Below are positions 1 through 7,437 of a DNA stretch of 64,000 nt, in pieces. Within the stretch, counting starts at the first letter, position 1, and the number at the start of each line of letters is the position of its first letter. Source of the stretch: Haloarcula nitratireducens (GTDB taxonomy: Archaea > Halobacteriota > Halobacteria > Halobacteriales > Haloarculaceae); NCBI RefSeq assembly GCF_019599505.1, contig NZ_RKLT01000001.1:744001-808000 (forward strand). Direction: 5' to 3'. The translations under genes and the position numbers were made by a program. Below the pieces are notes generated by a model, which was not told the origin of the DNA, ran no database searches, and was given only the letters and a program-made list of their open reading frames with translations.

Positions 1-188
1 CGAGGCATCTTGCCTGAGAGTATATTAGACATACAGACGTCGGTATAGTTGGACATCGAAAATGCGTGCTCGAAAACGAGCGACTCTTCAGCTAGACGAT
101 CGATATTCGGGGTCGTATCGTCTTTTCGTCCGAGACATCCCACGTCAGAGGATCTGAGTGCATCGATAACGACAACGATTACGTTCAT
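1..188 (-). CDS. Sulfatase / alkaline-phosphatase superfamily protein, N-terminal fragment cut by window edge
   Basis: The minus strand opens with ATG at 188-186 and reads into the window edge, giving 62 residues. The first residues (MNVIVVVIDALRSSDVGC) carry the superfamily's N-terminal metal-binding Asp at position 9, followed by a DDTTPNIDRLAEES stretch typical of sulfatases. A Thr in NYTDVCMSNILSGK lies where the family places its nucleophile before the L-[ST]-G turn. In haloarchaeal glycan loci such enzymes modify or hydrolyse sulfated or phosphorylated sugars; the substrate here is unknown. It is divergent from the deacetylase gene to its right and shares that gene's lower GC. The family is clear; the exact activity is not. 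Confidence 0.75.
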   Translation of the reverse strand, partial: MNVIVVVIDALRSSDVGCLGRKDDTTPNIDRLAEESLVFEHAFSMSNYTDVCMSNILSGKMP

Positions 189-278
189 ACGATTCTCTTT
201 CTCGGCCAAGGATTAGTATCGTTTGGATTCCAGAGTTCAGCACGTTTTATACGCGATTCCCTCTTAATGTTACGTATA

Positions 279-1115
279 ATGTTCGGGACCGCTGATAGAT
301 ATCCTGAGTCTCGACCGAGACCCTGGCGAGCACTCGCAAGATTAGACTGGATTACTGGGTTCGCCGCATTTGACCATGGTCGAGACGCTGTCCTGCTCTA
401 CCACTCTGTGGGTGGCCTCCCTGGGATTGACTACAAATGGGATCTTTCTGCTGAGGATTTCCGAGCGCAGATTCAAGAACTAGACAAGCGGTTTGAACTC
501 GTCGATCTTGCGACACTTGTCGACGAACCGGTTGCAGATACTAAGCGAATCGCTGTCACGTTTGATGATGGCTTCCAGAATGTGTATTCAACTGCAGTCC
601 CCATCCTTCGAGAGTTTGACGTCCCTGCGACGCTGTTCGTCTCACCAGCGTTTCTTGACGGCAAGAATCTGGCCATTTTTAACGAACGTCACAATATACC
701 TACAAATAGTCGCGATACTATGCTGACTACAGGGCAGCTCCGTCAATTGAGTGAGGATGACCTATTTACGATTGGAAATCACACGTACAGCCATCCTGAC
801 CTACAAAATCTAAGTGATCAACAGTCGATAGCCGAGGAAATACACAGAGGGAAACGAGAGCTAGAACAAATACTCGGTACGTCAATACAACAGTTCAGTT
901 ATCCATACGGTAGTATGGACGACCGTGCGCAGGAAATTGTTACTGAAACTCACGAGTTAGCAGTAACATCCGTGCCGGAGTTACTCAAGACGAACCAAGA
1001 ACGATATCAAATACCTCGAATTGATACATGTTTATCACCACCTACTGTTAGCTTTGAGGTGACTGATATCTCCGCTCGGCTTAGACAACTCGCGAGACGA
1101 GTGAACTCATCATAA
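279..1115 (+). CDS. Polysaccharide deacetylase (NodB / carbohydrate esterase 4 fold)
   Basis: This 278-residue enzyme has the NodB homology domain that removes N- or O-acyl groups from glycans. TFDDG at about residues 94-98 supplies the catalytic and metal Asp, and NHTYSH at about 167-172 supplies the two metal His. The start at 279 is chosen because TTTTATA at 245-251 lies 28 nt upstream, as expected for a leaderless haloarchaeal transcript; an in-frame ATG at 267 would be too close. No signal peptide is evident, so it may act on lipid-linked intermediates in the cytoplasm. The flippase follows after 5 nt, suggesting one operon. Codon use is AT-richer than downstream genes, suggesting transfer. 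Confidence 0.85.
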   Translation: MFGTADRYPESRPRPWRALARLDWITGFAAFDHGRDAVLLYHSVGGLPGIDYKWDLSAEDFRAQIQELDKRFELVDLATLVDEPVADTKRIAVTFDDGFQNVYSTAVPILREFDVPATLFVSPAFLDGKNLAIFNERHNIPTNSRDTMLTTGQLRQLSEDDLFTIGNHTYSHPDLQNLSDQQSIAEEIHRGKRELEQILGTSIQQFSYPYGSMDDRAQEIVTETHELAVTSVPELLKTNQERYQIPRIDTCLSPPTVSFEVTDISARLRQLARRVNSS

Positions 1116-1120
1116 AGTAG

Positions 1121-2599
1121 TTGAGAGCAGCCAGTTCCGATGTGCTTATACCGGTGGGGTCAGCCGATGCAACTGTGCGAATCGGCCAGACATCAGTGGT
1201 ACATTTCGGCTCGCAACTTATTGCGTCGGTTGCTGGATTTGTCGCCACGGTCTACATTGCGCAGGAATTAGGAGGGGCGGTACTGGGTTCTTATGCGTTA
1301 TTTGCGGCAGTCCTTATTTGGTTGAAGACTGGCGTTGGTGCTGGGACTCAGCAGACGATTGCGAAACGTTTGAGCGAGATCGGGGAAAGCGGACCGGTGC
1401 TCAGCGCTGCACTTCTAGTTCAACTGTTCATTTTCATTTTCGTTTCGATGCTTGTTTTGTTGTTTCATAATTGGGTCGATAGCTACCTAGGGTTTCAAGG
1501 TACGGGACTGCTCATCATTGGACTTCTGGCGCTTTTGTTGTTTTCGACCGTCAAAGCGATTTTACGGGGAGAGCAGAAAGTCCACCTTGCGGCCGTTCTA
1601 TCTCCGCTTGACCGTGTAATCCGAAGTGGTGTCCAGCTAGCGGTTGTGTTTGTTGGACTACTCGGAGGGGGAATAGCCGGACTCGTTTGGGGTTACATCG
1701 CCGGTGGTGCCGTCGCTTCTCTGGCGGGACTCGCGATGATTTCTAGTCGGTTACGACGTCCGACCCGAGAAGATTTTCGGAACGTTACCTCGTTCTCTCG
1801 TTATGCTTGGCTCTCGGGTATTGAGGAACGTGCCTTTTCAGCGCTCGATACAGTAGTCCTTGGCCTCTTCGTTGGCGCTAACCTCATCGGCTATTACGAA
1901 GTGGCCTGGAATTTGGCTTCACTATTGGCTATATTTGGCGACTCGGTAACAAAGTCACTATTTCCAGCAATTAGTGAGCTAGGTAGTAGAGAAAACCGGC
2001 TAGAAGCAGGTAACCTCATAACTGACGGTATGACGTATGTTGGGCTGTTTTTAATCCCAGGGTTGGTTGGCGTCATATTTATCGGCGAGCATGTTCTGGC
2101 GATCTATGGATCTGAGTTTACTAGCGCGACTACTGTATTGCCGCTGCTGGTCTTAGCTCGGTTGATATATGCTTACGAGGCACAACTCGTAACCTCAATA
2201 AATGCGCTCGATTTTCCAAATATCGCTTTCCGCGTCAATCTCGTATTCGTGGGATGCAATATTGCACTAAACGTTGTCCTCGTGTGGTTATATGGATGGA
2301 TAGGAGCCGCCATCGCGACCACCGTCGCTGCGGCCGTCGGACTCGTCGCCGCTTATATCGCATTACAGCGGCTGGTTTCGTTCGAAATACCGCTAAGCGA
2401 GTATCTCCGGCAGTGGGGGGCCGCTGGCACGATGGGTGGGGTCGTCTTTTTTATTGAATCGACTGTCGTCGCGATCGTCCCATTGGTAATACTACAGGCT
2501 CTCACGCTGGTAATCATCGGGGCAGCCGTATACTTCCTATCGCTAATAGGGTTATCTGGTCAATTTCGCGAGACAATACGGGACAATGCACCGGTATAA
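1121..2599 (+). CDS. Polysaccharide / lipid-linked oligosaccharide flippase (MOP superfamily, Wzx-like)
   Basis: About 490 residues with 12-14 predicted membrane helices and no large soluble domain, matching the Wzx/RfbX export family that flips lipid-linked glycan units across the membrane. Typical features are the N-terminal QTSVVHFGSQLI helix, basic loops (RGEQK) and the SFSRYAWLSG segment before helix 7. It starts 5 nt after the deacetylase stop with a TTG; a GTG at 1142 in the same frame is an alternative, so the first few residues are uncertain. It shares the AT-rich composition of its neighbour and ends close to the convergent regulator gene. Confidence 0.85.
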   Translation: MRAASSDVLIPVGSADATVRIGQTSVVHFGSQLIASVAGFVATVYIAQELGGAVLGSYALFAAVLIWLKTGVGAGTQQTIAKRLSEIGESGPVLSAALLVQLFIFIFVSMLVLLFHNWVDSYLGFQGTGLLIIGLLALLLFSTVKAILRGEQKVHLAAVLSPLDRVIRSGVQLAVVFVGLLGGGIAGLVWGYIAGGAVASLAGLAMISSRLRRPTREDFRNVTSFSRYAWLSGIEERAFSALDTVVLGLFVGANLIGYYEVAWNLASLLAIFGDSVTKSLFPAISELGSRENRLEAGNLITDGMTYVGLFLIPGLVGVIFIGEHVLAIYGSEFTSATTVLPLLVLARLIYAYEAQLVTSINALDFPNIAFRVNLVFVGCNIALNVVLVWLYGWIGAAIATTVAAAVGLVAAYIALQRLVSFEIPLSEYLRQWGAAGTMGGVVFFIESTVVAIVPLVILQALTLVIIGAAVYFLSLIGLSGQFRETIRDNAPV

Positions 2600-2607
2600 A
2601 CAGCGAG

Positions 2608-3450
2608 TTAATAGGCCGGAGGATTACTCTCGTACTCCCACACTAAATCGAAGTACCGCTGCATCCCCGCGACGAACGACCCGTTATCGGTCAGCGCGGC
2701 CTGTCGCATGTGGTTCGGCACGTCGGGTTCCTCAACGAGCAGTATCGCCTCGCCGCTGTCGTAGTCCATGCTCGGGTCCACCAGGGTCCCGCGCCAGGGG
2801 AGTTTCTCGGTGCTGAAGCGGACCGCTACCTCAGGGAACTCGTCGGTCAGTCGCGCCACCACCTCTGCTTGCACCGCGGCCTTCTCCGGGGGTAGCTTCT
2901 CCGGGTCGAGAAAGAGGACAGCGACGTCGACATCGCGTTCCACCGCATCGGCGAGCGCCCGGTCGACGCTGTCGAGGTAGGCGAAACTGTTGGTGATGAC
3001 TCGCAGCGTCTCGCCGGCGCGGTCGTAGAGGCGGCGCGTCTCCCGCTCGCTCGGGTCGCCGACGTCGACGACGTGAAACAGTTCGGCCGTCGGCGAGATG
3101 TCCTCGCTCGCCCGCTCGTAACGGGGGCGGTACTCCGAGAGGAAGGCCTCCCGGTACTCTTCGACGTCGCTGGCGAAGCCCTCGAAGGACTGCCGCCTGT
3201 TCTCGACGGCACGGTCGAGGATCTCGGCCGGCGATTTGGGTTGGTACTCCTTGGGTCGGCCCGGAATCACCTTGATGAACCCGCGGTCGGCGAGCGAATC
3301 GAGGACGCCGTAGACGCGGGCCTTCGGGATGCCGCTGGCCTCCGCGAGGTTCGGCGCGGTCGTCCGGCCCAGCGAGAGGAGTTCCTCCAACGCCGTCGTC
3401 TCGTACTCGGTTAGCCCAACGCGGTCGAACACGTCGGACGCATCGGCCAT
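2608..3450 (-). CDS. TrmB family transcriptional regulator
   Basis: 280 residues. The N-terminus (about 10-75) is a TrmB winged helix: GLTEYETTALEELLSLGR, then the recognition-helix segment ASGIPKARVYGVLDSLADRG. A coiled region (about 80-110) follows and then the C-terminal TrmB effector-binding domain (about 115-275). TrmB regulators in haloarchaea control sugar metabolism by binding sugars in the C-terminal domain. It is convergent with the low-GC flippase gene but its own composition is high-GC, so the compositional boundary falls at about 2.6 kb. Its target is unknown; no obvious partner gene is adjacent. Confidence 0.9.
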   Translation of the reverse strand: MADASDVFDRVGLTEYETTALEELLSLGRTTAPNLAEASGIPKARVYGVLDSLADRGFIKVIPGRPKEYQPKSPAEILDRAVENRRQSFEGFASDVEEYREAFLSEYRPRYERASEDISPTAELFHVVDVGDPSERETRRLYDRAGETLRVITNSFAYLDSVDRALADAVERDVDVAVLFLDPEKLPPEKAAVQAEVVARLTDEFPEVAVRFSTEKLPWRGTLVDPSMDYDSGEAILLVEEPDVPNHMRQAALTDNGSFVAGMQRYFDLVWEYESNPPAY

Positions 3451-3593
3451 ACGGAGTGGTTCACCTCCCGGTACGTAAAACGCGTGGGGACCGCCGGAAC
3501 CGCATCGAAAAATGGTTCCAGACTGTGAGCATGCGCATCGACCGCTTTCACTCCTGCTGGAGGGGCAGTTAATCCAGCGTGAGATAGTAGTTA

Positions 3594-3676
3594 CGACGCT
3601 TCAAACACCACTTCAACCACGAACAACCTACTCAAGTGCTCGACGGACGCCAGCTGAGGTGGTCCAGACTATATAG
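3594..3676 (+). pseudogene. Remnant of a DDE transposase / integrase C-terminus, frameshifted
   Basis: The plus strand reads RRFKHHFNHEQPTQVLDGR from 3594 and, after a one-base frame change near 3654, RTPAEVVQTI and stop at 3674-3676. Together these resemble the closing segment of IS3/IS481-like integrase cores, which end in a pattern like YNHxRPHQxLxGRTPAE. No start, no DDE catalytic residues and no clear terminal repeats remain nearby, so only a decayed tail is claimed. The following sequence is AT-richer and gene-poor, consistent with an old insertion site. Confidence 0.4.
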
Positions 3677-4563
3677 TGCCACCGAGAGTCACTCTAACTG
3701 TAGGTTACTTCATCTCCAGAAGTAGCCAAGTGAGAGATGAATCAGAAATTACCGTTTCTACACGGAGTACGGTTTCTCCATCTGGGTCTCGTTGTTCTAG
3801 CGGATACATAGTTAGTTAGGCACCGAATGAGAGCGCTCGTATCTGGGGTGGGCACTCAATGAGATCGCCGTCACAGCTAAGAGAAGGCAGATGTTTTCGC
3901 GGAGTACGACTCTGTAAGTTTTTGAGACATCTACACGAATCCGTATTCACCCAACCTTGGAGATCCTCCCGCTATTACCGAGAGAGAAGGGGCAAAACAG
4001 AGTTCAGAACGAGTTGATTCTGGAGCAGACGTTGAGCTAAAGACCAGATTCGAGACCGCTCAATCCCGGTATATAGGCGCTTGAGACGCGCTCTCTCATA
4101 GATACGGAAACACATAAACAGACTCACAGCGAGAAAATAATAACAGATTTAGTAGATTTCGGCTAGAGATACCGTCCAAGTCTGTCGCAGTATATCGATT
4201 ACCCTAACCTTGGAAGCTGAATTCAATCTGTCAAATGCGTCCGAGAGTTGACAAACACGCAATGATCGCCTCCTATCACCCTGTTTTCCGATTCGATTCG
4301 AGCTTAGCCGACACTCGTAGAGGGATATCTTCCTAGGGGAAATCGATTCAGGTATCGACGCCACTAGCGGGGTGTCTAACCAAGGTTGGAGTTAGCCTCC
4401 TGTCTTCTATCAAGGACCGTTGCCCTCGCCTCGCATCGCGTTCTTCGTCCCGCCGCAAACCTATGTGGCCGTGTAGTTCTGGCTGTGGTAGTCGGAGTCG
4501 TCAACCTGTTTGGCCCCGTCGCCGGAACGTATTTATCATTTGACGTGGATAGTTACTCGCAGA
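3677..4563. other. Gene-poor, AT-richer interval
   Basis: No reading frame here has haloarchaeal codon bias or a recognisable domain. A minus-strand frame at 4149-4364 is basic and serine-rich without similarity I know. The octamer AACCTTGG occurs near 3952 and 4205 and inverted (CCAAGGTT) near 4380, which may mark ends of an eroded mobile element. The right end carries TATTTATCAT at 4530-4539, a good TATA box for the small gene starting at 4564. Otherwise I see nothing. Confidence 0.5.
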
Positions 4564-4722
4564 GTGAGTAACCAACGACAGTCCGCACGGGGACAGCGGG
4601 ACGACGACATCGACGACGCTGCCGACGACCCCGAAGGTCACCTCGACGGCGTCGAAGACGGCTGTGGCTGTACGGAGATCTGGGAGCACCTGAGCGAACA
4701 GCGAGAGAACAACGCGGACTGA
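4564..4722 (+). CDS. Small acidic haloarchaeal protein with a CGC motif
   Basis: 52 residues starting with GTG at 4564. TATTTATCAT at 4530-4539 lies 25-34 nt upstream, fitting a leaderless transcript and fixing this start over longer in-frame options. The protein is a stretch of Asp/Glu/Gln/Arg, then VEDGCGCTEIWEHLSEQREN at the C-terminus. The CGC pair and the amphipathic tail look conserved in type among small haloarchaeal proteins, but I do not recognise a family with a known function. A lone Cys pair could bind metal as a dimer. Confidence 0.6.
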   Translation: MSNQRQSARGQRDDDIDDAADDPEGHLDGVEDGCGCTEIWEHLSEQRENNAD

Positions 4723-4966
4723 GGGTTCGGTCTCTCGTAGTCGACGGAACGTCCGACACGGGCGGGAATGAAAGGAGTCGGTCGCTCGATTAGCCCGGGC
4801 GAAATAAGGACCGAAGCTACCGGTGAGGACCACAGCGAGCCCGGGAAATCGAGCGGCCGGAGCTTTCTGGCTGTCTGTACTGTCATCGTTCTCTATTCCA
4901 GCCGAACCGAACACGGCCAGGCGCGGACCCGCATTTATTTGGGTGCGCGTGGCCGACGTTGGGTCA

Positions 4967-6049
4967 ATGGCCGACCGCGACGACGTCTGCGTCCTCCTGC
5001 CCGCCTACAACGAATCGGAGACCATCGAAGCCGTCGTCTCCGGGTTCCGCGAGGCGGGGTTCGAGAACGTCCTCGTCATCGACGGCGGGTCGAGCGACGA
5101 CACGCGCGACCTCGCGGCGGCGGCGGGCGCTCGCGTCGTCGAACAGACCGTCGGCGGCGAGGGCTCGGGGAAGGGACAGGCCGTCCGCGAGGCCGTCGAG
5201 CGGCACATCGACGCCCCGTACGTGTTGCTCGCCGACGCCGACATGACCTACCGGCCCGAGGACGCCGACCGGATGCTGGAACCGCTCTTCGAGGGGCAGG
5301 CCGAGCACGTCATCGGTAACCGCTTCGCGGACATGCGGTCCGGCGCGATGACCCGCCTCAACCAGACGGGCAACACCGTCATCAACTGGGCCTTCTCGGT
5401 CATCCACGGTCGCTACCTCTCGGACATTCTCTCGGGGTACCGAGCGTTCACCGCCGAGTCGTTCCGACGGCTCACGCTCAACTCGGAGGGCTTCGGCATC
5501 GAGACGGAGATGGCCGTCGAGTGCGTGAAACACGGCGTCCCGACGGCGGTGGTCCCCATCACCTACCGGCCGCGGCCCGACGAGTCCGAGACGAACCTCC
5601 GGCCGTTCCGCGACGGTGCGACGATCATCGTCACGCTCTACCGGATGGCCAAGACCAACAACCCCCTGTTTTACTTCGGCAGCGTCGGGTTCGGCTCCAT
5701 CGGTCTCGGCGTCCTGCTGGGGATGTTCGTCGTCTACGACTACGTCGTCAACAGCATCTCACACGAGGTCATCGCGATGGTCGGCGGCGTCGCGATCATC
5801 CTGGGGCTCCAGTTGCTGATGTTCGGCGTCCTCTCGGATATGATCGTGACCGTCAACAGAGAGCAGACCCGGCGGCTCGAGGACATCGCGAACCGCGTCG
5901 GCACGGAACGTCAGTCCGGGCCGCCGGCGGAGACGGTAGGGAGCGCCGATGCGGACGCTACTGCCGACCCGGCGGACGCAGAGGGAGGCGGGGAAGCCGA
6001 ACGTACCGAGACGGGGACCGCCGTGACGACGAACGACCGGCAGAACTAG
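4967..6049 (+). CDS. aglJ: Dolichyl-phosphate hexosyltransferase AglJ-like, initiating S-layer N-glycosylation
   Basis: 360 residues. A GT2 domain of the DPM1 type (about 5-220) has VLLPAYNESETI at the N-terminus and the metal-binding D-A-D at about 90-92 (LADADMTYRPEDAD). LSGYRAFTAESF and MAVECVKHGV are AglJ-like. Two membrane helices follow (about 225-282), then an acidic tail of about 65 residues that is longer than I recall for Haloferax AglJ. In Haloferax volcanii AglJ adds the first hexose to dolichol phosphate. The start at 4967 is supported by GCATTTATTT at 4931-4940. The gene stands alone, far from the glycan island, and overlaps the next gene tail-to-tail by 4 nt. Confidence 0.85.
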   Translation: MADRDDVCVLLPAYNESETIEAVVSGFREAGFENVLVIDGGSSDDTRDLAAAAGARVVEQTVGGEGSGKGQAVREAVERHIDAPYVLLADADMTYRPEDADRMLEPLFEGQAEHVIGNRFADMRSGAMTRLNQTGNTVINWAFSVIHGRYLSDILSGYRAFTAESFRRLTLNSEGFGIETEMAVECVKHGVPTAVVPITYRPRPDESETNLRPFRDGATIIVTLYRMAKTNNPLFYFGSVGFGSIGLGVLLGMFVVYDYVVNSISHEVIAMVGGVAIILGLQLLMFGVLSDMIVTVNREQTRRLEDIANRVGTERQSGPPAETVGSADADATADPADAEGGGEAERTETGTAVTTNDRQN

Positions 6050-6372
6050 AACGGCACCAGCGAGCGCAGCTGCGAGAGGATGCTGTTGCCGGTCGCTTCG
6101 CGCTTGCGCTCGAACACGGGGTGGAGCGCGTTCAACAGCGCCTGTTCGTTCTCGAATCGCCCGAGGTCGATCTCGTCGAGAGCCTCGCCGACGGTCGTCG
6201 TGTGTCCGGCGGCGTCGTACGGCACCTCGACGTGCCCGACCCGCTCGCGCACCTCGCGTTCGTCAGCGGGGTACTCGATATCGGCGTCCGATAGGGTCGC
6301 GTCTAGCGCCGCGATACCGAACTCGATGACGTCCGGGTCGTCGTTGTCGTCTGCGGGTGGCCGTACTCCCAT
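6046..6372 (-). CDS. DUF5789 family protein
   Basis: 108 acidic residues with the haloarchaeal DUF5789 pattern: IEFGIAALDATLSDADIEYP, a VPYDAAGHTTTVGEALDEID centre and the conserved FENEQALLNALHPVF segment before a short basic C-terminus. It looks soluble and mostly helical. No biochemical function is established for the family. Its stop overlaps the stop of aglJ by 4 nt on the opposite strand; whether they are functionally linked cannot be told from sequence. Confidence 0.75.
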   Translation of the reverse strand: MGVRPPADDNDDPDVIEFGIAALDATLSDADIEYPADEREVRERVGHVEVPYDAAGHTTTVGEALDEIDLGRFENEQALLNALHPVFERKREATGNSILSQLRSLVPF

Positions 6373-6442
6373 CAGTACCTCTATCGACCTACCGGGTGGA
6401 AAAGGCTGTGTTCTCGGTCGCTCGGACGGTTACGCTCGTTCG

Positions 6443-6793
6443 TCACTCGTCGCACGCCGCCAGCCACTCGCCGGCCCAGCACTCGATCTCGTCGAAGACG
6501 GGACAGAGCGACTCGCCCTTCGGCGTCAGCTTGTAGTAGGTGGCGACCGGGGCGTCTTCCTCCAGTCGCCGCTCGACGAACTCCATCTCCTGTAAGTCGT
6601 CGAGGACGCGCGAGAGCGTCCGCGAGCTCGCGTCCGTCGCGCGCTTGAGTTCGTTGAACCGGCGCTCGCCGCCCTGGAGTTCGTGGAGGACGACCAGTCG
6701 CCACTTCGAGCCGATCTGTTCGAGCGATTCGACCAGCGCGCAGGGGCCGTCCTCGGCGTCGGCCGCGTCCTCGGAGAAGATTTCAGATGACAT
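6443..6793 (-). CDS. HxlR family winged-helix transcriptional regulator
   Basis: 116 residues starting at MSSEIFSEDA. The HxlR core includes CALVESLEQIGSKWRLVVLHELQGGERRFNELKR, then SSRTLSRVLDDLQEMEFVERR (recognition helix and wing) and YYKLTPKGESL. The conserved Cys near the N-terminus of the domain is present (GPCAL), which in some relatives senses redox state or electrophiles. It is divergent from the DoxX gene and the shared promoter contains two inverted repeats, so control of DoxX and of itself is likely. The start is placed at 6793 because the sequence upstream lacks haloarchaeal character. Confidence 0.9.
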   Translation of the reverse strand: MSSEIFSEDAADAEDGPCALVESLEQIGSKWRLVVLHELQGGERRFNELKRATDASSRTLSRVLDDLQEMEFVERRLEEDAPVATYYKLTPKGESLCPVFDEIECWAGEWLAACDE

Positions 6794-6795
6794 CG

Positions 6796-6860
6796 ACGTT
6801 ACCTGGTATCGACTATGTCCGCGAATCGATATATAGGTTCGCATCCGAACCAAGTAACGT
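6796..6860. promoter_or_regulatory. Divergent HxlR/DoxX promoter with nested inverted repeats
   Basis: ATATATA at 6829-6835 is itself symmetric and can serve both genes; it sits 27 nt before the ATG at 6862 and about 36 nt before the HxlR start. GGTTCG-CATC-CGAACC at 6836-6851 is a perfect 6-bp inverted repeat immediately downstream. An outer pair, ACGTTACCTGG at 6796-6806 and CCAAGTAACGT at 6850-6860, is inverted with one mismatch. These are good candidates for regulator binding, by inference from the divergent layout. Confidence 0.55.
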
Positions 6861-6861
6861 G

Positions 6862-6933
6862 ATGAAACCACAACTCGCTGCGCGGTCGAACCGAGCCGAA
6901 ACTGCCACTGTCGCCCTCGAGGTGCCGCGCTGA
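6862..6933 (+). CDS. Leader micro-ORF (23 codons) overlapping the DoxX start
   Basis: ATG at 6862 lies 27 nt after the TATA box, so a leaderless transcript would begin on this frame rather than on the DoxX gene. It encodes 23 residues starting MKPQLAARSNRAET and stops with TGA at 6931-6933, where the last base is the first base of the DoxX ATG (TGATG). That overlap is the usual form of translational coupling. The peptide has no domain; the claim rests on promoter spacing and overlap. Confidence 0.5.
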   Translation: MKPQLAARSNRAETATVALEVPR

Positions 6934-7352
6934 TGGCGTTCGAGACTGCGGGGTCGGCTGAACTGTTCCTGCTCGGTCGGCTCCTCTTCGGTGGCGTCCT
7001 CGCGTTCACCGGGCTGAATCACTTCCTGAACGCCGGCGGGATGATCCCCTACGCCGAGGCGAAGGGGCTGCCGGCGCCCGCGGCGGCGGTGTACGGGAGC
7101 GGGGGGTTACTGGTGTTCAGCGGCCTGCTCGTCATCTTGGGGGCGTACCCCGTCGTCGCGGCGGGCGCGCTCGCCGTTTTCCTCGTCGCCTCGGCGGTGG
7201 CGATGCACGACTTCTGGGCCGTCCCGGAAGACCAGCAACAGGACGAGATGACGCAGTTCCTGAAGAACGTCGCACTCGCGGGCGGCGCGCTCGTCGTCCT
7301 GACGCTCGCGGGCACGTCGTGGCCCTACAGCGTCGGCGTGGGCCTGTTCTAA
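6933..7352 (+). CDS. DoxX family membrane protein
   Basis: 139 residues with four predicted membrane helices (about 10-30, 50-70, 75-95 and 110-130). It has the DoxX signature regions LLFGGVLAFTGLNHFLNAGG and the conserved AVYGSGGLLVFSGLLVILG segment. DoxX proteins are found with quinone- and thiol-linked redox systems, but their activity is poorly defined. The divergent HxlR gene and the shared operator suggest control by that regulator. The ATG overlaps the stop codon of a 23-codon leader frame, so translation is probably coupled to it. Confidence 0.85.
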   Translation: MAFETAGSAELFLLGRLLFGGVLAFTGLNHFLNAGGMIPYAEAKGLPAPAAAVYGSGGLLVFSGLLVILGAYPVVAAGALAVFLVASAVAMHDFWAVPEDQQQDEMTQFLKNVALAGGALVVLTLAGTSWPYSVGVGLF

Positions 7353-7437
7353 CCGGGTCGACATCGGCGCCTCAAACGCGTTCCCGCCGCCGATATCGTC
7401 GCCACATCTAAGCCGTCGCCGTCCCGAGAGTGGATGA

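Noticed and set aside
4149..4364. Minus-strand frame of 71 codons in the gene-poor interval
   Set aside because: Basic and Ser-rich, no haloarchaeal acidity, no promoter spacing and no recognisable domain.
4464..4530. Possible tRNA-like stretch (GTGTAGTTCTGG)
   Set aside because: No T-loop GTTCRA sequence and no acceptor stem pairing.
4386..4571. Plus-strand frame of 61 codons with a hydrophobic centre
   Set aside because: Overlaps the TATA box and start of the better supported small gene at 4564; no family resemblance.
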